A stretch of DNA of 64,000 bases from Exophiala sp. HKRS030. Lineage: Eukaryota > Ascomycota > Eurotiomycetes > Chaetothyriales > Herpotrichiellaceae. The stretch is taken from NCBI GenBank assembly GCA_023897205.1, contig JAHWDD010000001.1, positions 2,170,001 to 2,234,000 on the forward strand, in the 5' to 3' direction. Below, one piece after another: positions 1 through 11,829 of the stretch (positions are counted from its first letter, which is position 1; the number at the start of each line of letters is the position of its first letter). The notes under the pieces are model-generated. The model was not told the DNA's origin and did no database searches. It worked only from the letters and a program-made list of their open reading frames with translations. Made by a program: the position numbers and the translations under genes.

Positions 1-1395
1 TTTCCTTGTGACCTACATGATAACTGGTATCCACCCCTTCCAACAAACTACAGCTACGATCACGAGGAACGTCTGTGCTGGCCTCATGGAGCGTAACCTT
101 GATGTCCATGCTTGGAACCATCTACGGAGCGAGCCTGTGTTGATGGTCCAGACTCCCAGAGTAAAGAGCATTCCGAGAGAGAAGGACCGAAATCGTATAT
201 ATGATGAGGAGTACGGAGGACAATAGTTGGGTGTGATAAAAATGGGAACCGGTGTGGCAGTGGCACTCCGGCATTCTTTATCGAGTAATCGTCGGATCTT
301 AGTGGTTGCGTAATCCTGTCCCGCGGGATTAGCCTCGCAGCGTTGCAGCAAGTCAGTAGTAAACGAATTGACTTGTTCTTCAAACTAGACCTCTTTTCGC
401 CCAGGCAATCGGTACAGCCATGCGGTGACACGGCCGAGCGGGATGAGAAGCAGAGTAAAAGAGCGGTCGAGGTTCAGAAAGGAAGGAGGCTGGGAACATA
501 CCTTAAGCACCCAACTACTCCGGAGTAGTGAGTTAACTACCATGTAGTTAGTACTCCGTACTTTATCTCCATCCTTCGGCATCTGCGGAACCACTTTTTG
601 CTCAATGTTAAGTCACGTGGGAGTATATCCGCCGCCTCTCTTCCTTTGCGAAGGATACGTTCTTACCTTATCACGCCTTGGACTTACCAATGCTCCCGAG
701 GCGAAACCCCGCCCGAGTCCGTCACTTAGTAAGTGCCCTCAGGCTCAGTACCTAAGAGGCTTTCAATAACTTTTACCTCCCAAGAGTACGGATTAGGCAC
801 CCATGACCACCAGCCGTTAGCACCTACCTCCACCTCCCTGCGCCTATCAAGCCCCGTACCTTAACTACAACAACTTAGTGAGCTCTTCTCTCTCAGACCT
901 GCTGCGTAATCGAATAGTCTTCGGTCACCTCCGTCACGTTGCTGCGTTCACGTGGCCCTCCAGGGTCACAGTTGACGGGCGTCGTCGGCCTCTAAAGTAG
1001 GCCATCAGTGAAACTAAGGCTACCACGACGTCACGTTTGAGTCACTCACTCCCGCCCAATTATGACTCTAAACCATTGATCCCACCTACGCTCGACACGT
1101 TGTCGTTTATTGTGCGCCGTCATCATTGGGCCAATGCCACTCAACCAGGGCAGAGGAGAAAATGGTCCATTCTGATATCAACCACCAAAATGTACCCTCG
1201 ATAGCAGCGTGAGTTGTCACCCGTTGAATTCTTTTGTTCTTTTTTCTTCTTGCTCCTTGTTCAGTCCATCTGCCTCTCGAGTCTCACATTCTGTCTTCGC
1301 ATCATCTTTGTGCCAGCGATATAGTCCAAAAGCTTTCGTCCGATAAATTCGACTTTTCAATCTTGCAGCCAGTCGAGCATTCTCCTTCTACCAAG
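1..1395. other. Gene-free left end
   Basis: No ORF here resembles a protein I recognise and no splice-compatible exon chain is visible. The stretch holds a perfect 16-bp palindrome (514-529), one copy of the recurrent word TACTCCGTA (552-560), a CACGTG near 614 and an AP-1/Gcn4-type TGAGTCA at 1038-1044. The last of these lies about 350 bp upstream of the LOG-family gene and could be part of its promoter. Confidence 0.6.
514..529. repeat. Perfect 16-bp palindrome
   Basis: ACTACTCCGGAGTAGT equals its own reverse complement. It is followed within 25 bp by GAGTTAACTAC and by TACTCCGTA, so the patch is rich in short inverted words. No function can be assigned; it could be a binding site or a remnant of a small inverted-repeat element. 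Confidence 0.8.
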
Positions 1396-2234
1396 ATGGC
1401 GTCTACAAAGGCCAATGAATCTTCCGAAACCAAGCAGCCCGTGGTCTGTGTCTTGTACGTTTGACCGACAACCATCCATTTGGTCCACCGTGAAACAAGA
1501 TCTCAAGCTAACAACGATTCTCCAGCTGTGGTTCATCTCCAGGCAAAAGCCCCGTACATCTCGAATCAGCACGCACCTTGGGCCAGGCACTATCTGATGC
1601 CAAGTACAAGTTGGTCTACGGCGGGGGCACAATGGGAGTCATGGGCGAGTTGTCCAAGACGGTCGTCTCTCTATCCGGTCCCAAAGCCGTTGAGGGCATC
1701 ATCCCACGCGCACTGATCCAGTCGGAGAGGGACACGGCCAAGCGAAGCGAAACGAGTCAATTCTCCGCCAGAAAGCCCGAGCGAACCATGTCGGAAGAAG
1801 AGCTGCAACGCATCGACAGCAATCAGGACCCCGACGCTCTAATCGTCCCTGAGTCTGAATTCGGCGCAACCGTCATCGTTCCCGACATGCATACCCGCAA
1901 GAGAATGATGGCATCTCGCGTCGGGAATGGCGGACCGGGATCGGGCTTCGTGGCTCTGGCTGGCGGCTACGGCACCATGGAGGAGGTTCTCGAGATGGTC
2001 ACGTGGAACCAGCTGGGTATTCACAAGATCCCCATCGTGCTGGTCAATATTGATGGCTACTGGACCGCACTGCTGGATCTCGTCAAAAACAGTGTCAGGG
2101 AGGGCTTCATCAGTCCTAGCCAGGCAAACATTCTAGTCGAGGTCAAGACTACTGCTGACGTCGTCACAGCCTTGCGAGACTACCAGCCGCCGCCCGGGAG
2201 GTACAACTTGGACTGGAACCCCATTGAAGGATAA
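1396..2234 (+). CDS. LOG-family protein (cytokinin riboside 5'-monophosphate phosphoribohydrolase type)
   Basis: Two exons, 1396-1454 and 1526-2234, joined across a 71-nt intron (GTACGT donor, CTAAC branch, CAG acceptor), give 255 residues. The splice rebuilds the family N-terminus VCVFCGSSPGKSP followed by LVYGGGTMGVMG, and later AGGYGTMEEVLEMVTWNQLG, the nucleotide-binding and catalytic loop of the family once labelled lysine decarboxylase-like. Characterised members split a nucleoside 5'-monophosphate into free base and ribose 5-phosphate; the substrate of this one is unknown. The usual proline of the PGGxGT loop is alanine here, and roughly 40 polar residues separate the two conserved halves. 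The protein has no signal peptide or membrane segment and is probably cytosolic. It is convergent with the proteasome gene, with 165 bp between the stops. Family assignment is sure; the enzyme reaction is inferred. Confidence 0.9.
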
Positions 2235-2399
2235 AAGAATAGACAGGCACATAGAAAAGCATGGATCAAACTAAAAAAAATAGACAAAAATAATCAATCC
2301 GAATCTGGTGCCATTTTGTGGTATTTAGTTTATCCACTCTCACAGTATCGAATCTGCCCGCTCCAAACGCCATGCCAGATGCACCTCAAGCAAGTTGCC

Positions 2400-3305
2400 T
2401 TAGGAATCCGTCTCCATGGCATCATCTCCTGTTCCTTCTCCCGCGGCTGAATCCACACTGGCCTCGAGAAGCGGCGCTATCTCTTGACCATCGTAAAGCT
2501 TCCAGGCCTCCAGCTTCCGCTTGCCATCCTTTTCCGTCACTCCGATCACAGCCAGACTGGTGTTGTCCACGGTCAATTCCTTGTCCTGCGCCAGACTCTC
2601 CTTCAACGCCAGCAGGGCATGCTTGATCAGATCTTCGCGACTCGACTCGGCGAACTCGTCCAGATGTCGTTCCAGGTATGTGCGGGCCATTTGACTTCGA
2701 GCTCCAATGGCGCAAGCCAACATCTCTTGAGTCATGCCTGAGGGCGAGAACTCGAAGAGATGAGGACCGAGATCATCGACGCCTGCCACTAGTAGTCCAA
2801 CTCCGTATGGTCTCTTGCCATAGTGTTGAGTATTTGTTTGTGCTCGATCACCGATTTGATTGACAATGCGCTCGACAGGGATAGGTCGGCCATACGTTAG
2901 TTTGGATGATAGTGATTGTTGCTTCATAAAGTTGGACAGGACACGGGCGTCAGAGGCGAGCCCGGCGAGGGCAACACCGAGGTGATCATCTACGCCGACA
3001 ATCTTTTTCTGGTAAGAGGATAGTTCTTCTGCGTTTCGCTGTAGTAATGGGTGAGTACAACAAGATGCCAGGCCGCTGATGAGGATGGATGGTGGTGCGA
3101 ACCTTGACTGCCGTGAGGACGACGTGCTTTTTGCTGACAACACCAACGACGACAGAGCCTTGTTTGACTGCCTCTTGTGCATATTCAACTTGAAATATTC
3201 TCCCCTGAGGTGAACTGTATTACAATCATTAGTATCTTGCGGTTCCCGGGGATTCAATGTGCCTTACAATGTGACCGAGTCGTTGTCGTAATTGTTTCGG
3301 AACAT
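2400..3305 (-). CDS. PRE5: 20S proteasome subunit alpha (yeast alpha-6/Pre5, human PSMA1 type)
   Basis: Three exons on the minus strand, 3268-3305, 3103-3214 and 2400-3038, with introns of 53 and 64 nt, encode 262 residues. The start MFRNNYDNDSVTFSPQGRIF and VEYAQEAVKQGS form the alpha-subunit N-terminal signature. RNAEELSSYQKKI and the RPYGVGLLVAGVDD segment, followed by FEFSPSG, identify the PSMA1/Pre5 branch. The C-terminus is acidic, as usual in this subunit. Alpha subunits form the outer rings and gate of the 20S core and are not proteolytic. Phases of all three exons agree, and the length is normal for the family. The second donor (GTTCGC) departs from the GTANGT consensus. The gene is divergent from VPS55, with 545 bp between the starts. 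Confidence 0.95.
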
Positions 3306-3850
3306 TTTGATGGATTATAGTGTTTCTGGTTTGAGGGTAAGGAGGAAAGAAGAAAGGGAATGCGGTGGAAATGTCGTGTCGTGGCTCTGCTTGTATGGCG
3401 AGTTCGTGGTGGTTGATTGAATAAATTCAGGCAATGAGGTCGACGCGCAGTCCCCAGGTAGCCCAGCACTCCATGCAAACAAGCGCTGGGTGCAGGCGGA
3501 CAGTCGTTGTTCCTGTTTTTAAGCGCGATCCCAGGTATTCTTCACTAGGCGCCTAAGCTGAGCCGCAGGAACCGCCGATGCGGGCCTCCACCCTCCGTAC
3601 CGCACTTCCTAGAAAGCCCAGCCACAACTTGCATCTCGTCACCTTGACCATCAACTCACAGTCGACGATTGCTTCTTCTCATACTCGAATCATCCCTTCA
3701 GTCATTGATCCAACCTACCTAGTACTGGTGCGAAATCGTCCTCCCTAAGACACTCGACAAACCGCATTCTGGTTTCGACGTCCCCGTCAAAGTCAAGTCG
3801 CAAAGCGCATCCCTCAGGCCTAGCATTCTCCTTCTCAGTAGGCCACCGCC
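3306..3850. promoter_or_regulatory. Divergent promoter of PRE5 and VPS55
   Basis: This 545-bp gap lies between two start codons facing away from each other and must carry both promoters. The VPS55 side is pyrimidine-rich (CTCC/TTCTC words), as expected for a fungal leader. I cannot identify a definite regulator site. Confidence 0.5.
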
Positions 3851-4348
3851 ATGACGGCAGGCTTGAAGACGATAATCAGCCTTTCATTTGTACGATCCGA
3901 GTCCAGACAGATCTTCAGGTGGTCGATTTTGTTAACATTCTACTAGGTCCTAGCAATTGGGTTTCTGCTGGTCATCCTCTCAGCAGCCCTGTTTCACAAT
4001 TTCCTGACCCTGCTGGTGGTTGCTACGTATGTGTTAGCTCCGGTACCCAACTGGATCGCCTCAAGATGCGCGAATCCCGACGACTTCATCGAGAGCAACT
4101 CCAGTGCCTGGATTGATCTAGGCAGATTCTCGACGGGATTTCTGGTCATCATGGGAATTGGTCAGTGTCCAGACACATACATGTTAGCTTGAAGTGTACT
4201 AACTACTTGCAACAGCCCTCCCCGTGCTACTCGCACATACTGGCCTCATTCAGATACCCGCCATGGTCATGTCCATTATTGGGGTTTACTGATCTACGGC
4301 ACCATCATTAGCTTCACTCAGTTCTTTAAGGAAGAGCAAGACTTCTAA
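3851..4348 (+). CDS. VPS55: Vps55-like endosomal membrane protein (OB-RGRP/LEPROT family), frame broken near the 3' end
   Basis: Exons 3851-3889, 3947-4160 and 4216-4348 encode a small four-helix membrane protein: a hydrophobic N-terminus, then VLAIGFLLVILSAALF, the VLAPVPNWIASRC loop and WIDLGRFSTGFLVIMGI. This fits Vps55/LEPROT (yeast Vps55 is about 140 residues). Vps55 acts with Vps68 in late-endosome to vacuole transport. As read, the frame hits TGA at 4290-4292 after 109 residues. One extra G in the GGGG run at 4281-4284 restores a family-like C-terminus (GGLLIYGTIISF) ending with TAA at 4346-4348, for 128 residues. A sequencing deletion is more likely than a true truncation. The gene lies upstream of VPS68 in the same orientation. 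Confidence 0.85.
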
Positions 4349-5122
4349 GATGGAGGAAGAGTTGAGACCAGGGTTGTTGGCTGTCACATCTACATTGCAA
4401 GCTCCTCGTTGGGTTCGGATAATTTGGTCCAACGTTCATTGCACCATCTAAGCTACATTGAAATTGAGGTATATTACACTTGTCATCCTTAAACGGCGAA
4501 CTTCTGGTTACATCATTTCCGTCGACGGGAACGGCCCTATCCATAGCTTGCATACCCTTCGACACGCGGCGATTCCGATCAGGCTGTTTTCTTTCTGGAA
4601 ATGACATGATCCAGCTGTAGGCTTCGAAGTGGGCATCATGCGAACCAGAAGTGATCTTCCAAGTCTAGATGAGAGCTATGGGTTTTGCCAACTTCATAGT
4701 GTTTTCCTATGCTCAATCGGTTTGTATGGAATACTTGCCTCAGAAATACCTTGTAGTTGTAAATGTCAAATATCTTGAGCAACCTACATGATTCCTCATC
4801 TCGCGATGTAAGCACTGCCTTGCTATAGTGACTCCTCTGAGAAAGTGACAACCAGGCGACCGTCATCCCAACCCGGGTCAGGCGAACCGGGAAAGTTATC
4901 CGACAGCGCCATTCACTTAGTCAACCACTTGGAACTCCTAGCGTCTGCTAGTCTTGTGCTGCAGGTCTTCGCTGCATAGCGTCACCAGCCACACACAGAT
5001 CAACTGCACTCGCCTGCGTTTCCAACTAGTTGGTGCCTTGCACCTCACCTGCTCACCATCTTCCAACACAGATCGAGGATAATTCGAGCCCTTCCTCCTC
5101 TACTCCGATTCATCCCATCAAC
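4349..5122. other. Intergenic region VPS55-VPS68
   Basis: These 774 bp hold no supported gene. The last 150 bp are C/T-rich and form the probable leader of VPS68. The two genes are therefore probably transcribed separately. Confidence 0.6.
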
Positions 5123-5713
5123 ATGTCTTCAGACCGGTTATTCCGCTTCTCCAAGCCGCAATGGCTCAACAGCGCCAACACGAGAACGTTTGGCGTCTAC
5201 TCTGCCGGAGCACTGGTAAGACCCAGCCCTCCCACAACCCGATTCTCAGGAGGATCCCTCAGAGCCATACTGACTGCTTGACCCTTCCAGTTCTCGCTCG
5301 GCTTCTTCTTCTTCATCGACGCCAGCGTCTGGTCCAAATCGCCATATAACGGCGGCGATGTCCACATAACCTTTGTCGACTGGATCCCCTTCATCTGCTC
5401 AGCACTGGGCATGCTGATCATCAACAGCATCGAGAAATCCCGTCTGTCGGCCGACAGCTTCTCTTATAGTGGGAACGGAGTCGCCTGGAAGGCTCGGACG
5501 GTTCTTTTCTTGGGCTTTGCGTTGATGGCCGGTGGTCTCGCTGGCAGTGTCACAGTCATGGTCCTCAAGTTCTTGTTCAAGGATTTCCCATTCACCACCG
5601 TCTACATGGGTGTGGCTAATGTCGTGGCCAACGCACTTGTCATGTTGAGCAGTGTGGTGCTCTGGGTCAGTCAAAATATGGAGGATGATTATACCTACAA
5701 TCTACAACTGTGA
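5123..5713 (+). CDS. VPS68: Vps68-like endosomal membrane protein (TMEM50/UPF0220 family)
   Basis: Exon 1 (5123-5215) and exon 2 (5291-5713) flank a 75-nt intron and encode 171 residues. Four membrane segments are visible: the FSLGFFFFIDASVWS region, FVDWIPFICSALGMLIINS, TVLFLGFALMAGGLAGSVTV and the VYMGVANVVANALVMLSSVV region. WVSQNMEDDY near the end and the order of helices match the TMEM50/Vps68 family (yeast Vps68 is 184 residues). Vps68 binds Vps55 at late endosomes and supports cargo delivery to the vacuole and interplay with ESCRT. The reading frame is intact. Its upstream neighbour encodes the partner subunit, which strengthens both calls. Confidence 0.92.
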
Positions 5714-6267
5714 TGAGAGGTCGACGAATGTGGGCTGTGGAAGTTGGGGTACGACGACTGTATTGCAAGTGGAACAAATCAGCGAACATGATTTTGGGTG
5801 GAAGGACTTCATCCCATCGTTATCCGGCGATCACAGGCATTCAAACTAGCGATTGTATCAATTATGAGGGTTTTCATCTGCATTTGTTCGTGGTCTCGTG
5901 ATCGTCGATTTCTGACGACTGCTGCCTCTAAGGGTAGCTGGTTATGTTGTACAACTATTTAATGCACCTCTGAATTAGATCTCTGCGCATATCGAAACTC
6001 CAGGTGCCTAACAGTGCTTGATAGGCCACCGTGACAGGACTTTGACGAGATCTTGGGTCATGAGCAATGATTAGCGCCCATCTTTGAGCGACCCTATTTT
6101 TCGAATCGACTTTATCGGACACAAGCGCCCTGATATTGTAATCTATCAGGTAGATATCGACATAAGCATGGTGAGCCCGATGCGTCCGAAGGGAACGAGT
6201 TCGACGGTCTTCCGCCGGGTGGCGATTGGATGTGTGTCCTCGAAGTCTGATGCAACAAATTCGTCGT
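5714..6267. other. Convergent intergenic region VPS68-FES1
   Basis: Shared 3' flanks of two converging genes. No gene or RNA is apparent. Confidence 0.6.
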
Positions 6268-6908
6268 TCAAACTCTTTCCCGCAACTTAGTCATAATATC
6301 ATCAATGGCGTCCATGTCGTCGGCCGCAACTCGATCGGCTCCAACGATCTCCTTTGGCAAATTCTTGACCGCCTCATTCATGGCCGGCTGGTAATTGCGA
6401 ACACTGGAACTTAGTGCATAGACGGCCTTCCTCCGCACTGCACTGTCGGAATCATCAACCGCCAGTTTGGCAATCTTGACAACCCCGTTAACAGCCAACA
6501 GCCTCTCCTGCGCTTTTTCGTTGTTCTGCACGGCCGTGCCTAGACACCAAGCAGCCATGCGGCGGTAGTCGGCGACTTGGCTCTCGAGCTGCGCGATCAT
6601 AGGCGACCATAAGCCGAGTGGTTCCATGTTGTTGGCATTGTCGAGATTCTCGATCAATTGCTCGAAGTTGTCGAACGCTGTCATTTTCGACTCGTGGCTC
6701 ACTTCGGGATCCGTCGACGCGATGATCGTCATGGCTTCCCGCATCAGGTCTGCGTCGCTGGGCCCTCCATCAGCGCCCGCAGTGCTTCGGCGGATAGACC
6801 TTTTGGCTCGCGTGTCGGTTGCGACGGATCGCCTCCTGTTGATGTTCGTCCTGCGTCTGAGTTCTCAATGCTCCATTGCAGCAGCTGGTTGAGCCCGGGG
6901 TCGGTCAT
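6268..6908 (-). CDS. FES1: Hsp70 nucleotide exchange factor Fes1, single-base frameshift
   Basis: The minus strand encodes the Fes1/HspBP1 N-terminus (MTDPGLNQLLQWSIENS, start chosen at 6908 rather than ten codons upstream because family members begin with this block). In another frame it continues with SDADLMREAMTIIAS, FDNFEQLIENLDNANNMEPL and armadillo-type helices to the stop at 6268. The change of frame falls in GGGCCC at 6760-6765; one extra base there joins the two parts into MEGPSDADLM and a protein of 213 residues. Fes1 releases ADP from cytosolic Hsp70 of the Ssa type and feeds misfolded proteins to the proteasome. No intron fits the junction, so a one-base sequencing deletion is the simplest reading. 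FES1 and actin diverge. Confidence 0.9.
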
Positions 6909-8596
6909 TTTTTCGTGATTGTGAGTGGTAATTGGCAATTGCTACTGTGCAGCGTGCAGCAAGATTGATTCGGGGTATGTCTGTTCTGTTGGTGGGTTTG
7001 TAGTTGAATAAATGTAATTTCTGGTACTGAAGTCGACCAAGATAGTCAAGCGGTACAATATTTATTTCGATGCTAAACTGCCAGGGTTATAGTGCCTCTG
7101 CAAGAGTGGCTGACGAAACGTTGAAATGTTTTCTGATGCCAGGTCTTGGCTCTCGAAGAGGTAAACTTCTAGTACTTACGGTCACGTTCTGTACGGTTCG
7201 AATAGCCACAGAGAAGCATACATGCATTTTGAGGCTCTTCCAGTCGAGTCGTTGTGAGAACCGCGCATTTGGCTTTCGATAGCATAGTTTTGGGCATGAG
7301 GCGATTGTTACAATGACGATGAGCTCACGATGAAAAGGAGGATTCTTTGAACTGGTGGTACTCGTGTTTGAGGTGTGGCGGCGTCTCAAGCAAAGAATCG
7401 TAGAACTCCGCAACTCCTAGGGGAGCCACACGACGACCCTACACGTGACAAAGCAGTTGTCAGACTATCTTTCACGTGATCTATACCGCCCATAGAAATG
7501 GTTTAGTGCCAACCGAAGTTCCCCGCCATTGTGGCTGGCGCGAAGTCCCAAATGTTTCCACACACGCACACAAAAATGCCCGCTTCGTTTGATAACACTA
7601 AAAATCAATGGTAATGGACTCGCTACACTCATGTTGCGGGCTTGTGCGGCCCAACAAACTATAATCCACTACTTGCGACCGATACTTACAAACATCGTAA
7701 GAGCTGAGGTCGCAAGAACCAGAGGGGGCCTTGATGACGGAGCACGGCTGAATGATAATATGTAGCCACTGTCATGGTGGGGCACCAAAAATAAACTGTC
7801 GCCTTTCGTCCACATTGGGCACAATCGGAAGAAAGCGTCTAACCACAGTTGCTCGTTACCTGGCAATCTCGCACTCCGAACTTCTGGAACAGAGAAAAGC
7901 CAACAAGCTGGAATCTCGCTGCCTGCCTCAAAAGTCTTGAGAAAGTGGCTGACGAGGCTCTTGTTGAGGAAAGGAAGGTGCATTGCGTGGCCCTTGCCAC
8001 CAGTCAAGACATCTCAAAAGTAGTGCCTGCTGGGAGATTCGTCTCGTCTCGTCAGACGGTATCTAGGTAGTCACGTAGTATAGAAATTATGTGGCAGGAT
8101 ATTGGGGTTCGAGCTTCGCAACTAGAAATGCATGTGTCAGGAGGTGAAAGAAAGCTCGTTACTATGGCTGTAGCCTAAGTTGAAGGCATGCACCTTGGGG
8201 CTGGTATCTCAATACCTAACTAGTACCTAAAGACTCTAAGAATCGACCTGATTGTCGACACTAAACCTTTAGTCATTGCGCCTGCGTCTGCGTAAAGTGA
8301 CGGTGTCTGGTCTGCATCGCTACTACTTAAGGTCGAGCTTTCGAGTCTGATCAGCTTCTTGGCACTTTCCCACTGGCACCGCCCACCGCCTGCCGCTCCT
8401 CAAATCCATCTCACTCCCTTCGCATCAGTTCCAGCTTTCCAAACTCATCATCCTTCACCTCACCTCACCTACTGATCTCCTTGCTCATACCACAAGGGTT
8501 ATCTACCAACCTTTCGCTGAGCATTTTCGGTTTCCCGGCGGACCTACCTCTCCCGTTTAACCCTCTCCCTGATTATCGGACAAACTAGCCACAGCC
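6909..8596. other. Divergent region FES1-actin with CT-rich actin leader
   Basis: These 1.7 kb carry no supported gene; the ORFs of up to 112 codons look random and overlap on both strands. From about 8330 the plus strand is strongly pyrimidine-rich with CTCACC/CACCTCACC words. This is typical of the promoter and leader of highly expressed fungal genes and here belongs to actin. CACGTG occurs near 7443 and 7473. Confidence 0.6.
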
Positions 8597-10058
<1,462 letters not shown>

Positions 10059-10450
10059 ACATTTTTCGCTCTTTCAGGAATGTTTGGTTCCTACTCCGAC
10101 ACGCAGCAATTTTCTAGAATCAATCGTGAACGACGTCAAGATCTTGATGAGAGGAATGGTGAAGTGGAGCATAGAACTGTGTGCAATGGCAGTGGGAGGT
10201 CCAAAAGCAAAATGTGAACTAGCAGAGATGATGCATCAAACTGGTTCACGTTAGTGGACCGAGGATCATTGAAGCATGTATCCGAACAGTAGCAGTTTCA
10301 ATGATTAGCCATCATTTCAAATAATCCCTTACGAAGTAGTCTTGAGACCATATGCTTGGTGTTCACCAATTGTCTGTCTTTCATTCCTAGCCTGTCCACT
10401 GTATGCATCGACAAATCTCCTCCCCAGCTCAATTGTAAATATTTGTAGCA
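10059..10450. other. Shared 3' region actin/THR1
   Basis: Convergent 3' flanks of 392 bp. No gene is supported. Confidence 0.6.
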
Positions 10451-11829
10451 TTAGATCAAGCCGACTTCTTTCAGATAGGTCGGTACATCTCCTTCCACCT
10501 GCTGCACGGTCGCACCATCTTGGGCCGGTTCCAAGAGCTTCCATTCACACGAAATTCCTTCTTCACCGAATTTTGCCATGATGACGTTGGCAATCGCCTC
10601 GAAATTTTCGGTAGCTAGCGCCAGTATCGTCGGCCCAGCACCAGATAGGCAGATCCCCAGCAGTCCCTTGTGGGATTTGGGAGACATGGAGGATAAAATC
10701 GCCGGGAGCGCGGGATCAAGGTCTTGCGGTAGGGTTGGTGGATTTTGTCTTGCATGGCTGAGTAGATGAGGTCTGGGTCCGGTGGCGAGTCGGATAGCAC
10801 AGTGGTGAGCAGTGCCAGGCGCTGCAGGTTGAAGATCTAGAGAGTAAAATAATTCCCAGTTAGATCTTGGACTAACTGACGTGTCTAGGAGGTTGCTCTT
10901 TGTTATGGTCGGACGAGGGGGAGCTTTTGTGCTAGCATGTACAAAGGGAACCATGTACATACCATGTCTTGCCGTGAATACTGCTTAGGCAATACCTCCC
11001 TAGCCTTTGCTGTGCTGACCTCGAAGTCCGGGATGATAGCAACGGCCTTGATCTCCTTGGCCCAGTCGAAGCGTCGATAGTGGCCGATATTCTCTGGCGG
11101 GATGGGTGGAGTCAGGCCAGTGTCGACGCCGCCAGCGGGCTGTGGTAGGACTTCGGACAACGGCACCTCCTTTCGGGCCATGTCCTCCGGGTCCAGTTCA
11201 TTTAGGTACGTGCCGACGAAGCCGCCGTAGAGTGCTGCAGCGACGTTGTCAGGGTGCCGCTCGACCATGAGGCAGAAGTCTAATAGTCGCGATTTGGCCA
11301 GGTTGAGCTTGCCGACGACGTTCCCGAGGAGGACTCCAGCAACCACAGCAGCACCTGATGAGCCGAGGCCGCGACCTAGAGGGATCGGGTTGCTGATATG
11401 CACGCTCGTGTGTGCAGGGAAATGATGCTGGCCGTGGCATCGGAGTACGTACAACGCCGTGCGCGTCAAGAGGTTGTTCTCCGGGTTTAGGTCGATGTCG
11501 TCGGCACCCACGCCCGAGTAGCTTACCGTGCAATTAAGGGGACTAGGTTGCTTCTGTTGGCCAGATGGTGGCTCGCTGTCAATGCTCACACGTAGCTCCA
11601 GATACATTGACAGCGCGAGTCCGATCACATCGAATCCAGGTCCTGTTCAGAAAGTGGTGACCGTGAGGAAATGTGGTTTGGATCGCCGTTACGGCATGGA
11701 TGGTGTTTCTCTTCGTGCTTACCGATGTTGGCCGACGAGCATGGAACCTCTGTTTCGTGTCAACTGGTTTCCTGGTGGCAAAGAACGGAAGGATATCCGG
11801 GAATGTTAGAACATACTTATCAGATACAT
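10451..11829 (-). CDS. THR1: Homoserine kinase (GHMP kinase), single-base frameshift in last exon
   Basis: Four exons on the minus strand: 11817-11829, 11723-11749, 10963-11642 and 10451-10836. Spliced, they start MYLIKVPCSSANIGPGFDV (GHMP motif 1), continue with PLGRGLGSSGAA (motif 2, ATP loop) and end with GLLGICLSGAGPTILALAT (motif 3). Homoserine kinase phosphorylates homoserine on the way to threonine. The last exon reads IFNLQRLALLTTVL to KTLIP, then changes frame to LPAILSSMSPKSH. One extra C at the CCC (plus-strand GGG 10712-10714) joins them and gives 368 residues. Exon 4 is 386 nt where the phase of exon 3 requires a multiple of three, so exactly one base is missing. The start lies in a 13-nt exon, supported by the reading frame and motif 1. 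The gene is divergent from ADE5,7. Confidence 0.93.

Noticed and set aside
3364..3371. GGTGGAAA before PRE5, resembling the yeast proteasome element GGTGGCAAA
   Set aside because: One base short of the consensus, and Rpn4-type control is not established for this group.
8100..8125. GGGTTCGAGC, resembling a tRNA B box (also near 59586 and 46890)
   Set aside because: No matching T-stem, A box or cloverleaf could be drawn around any of these.
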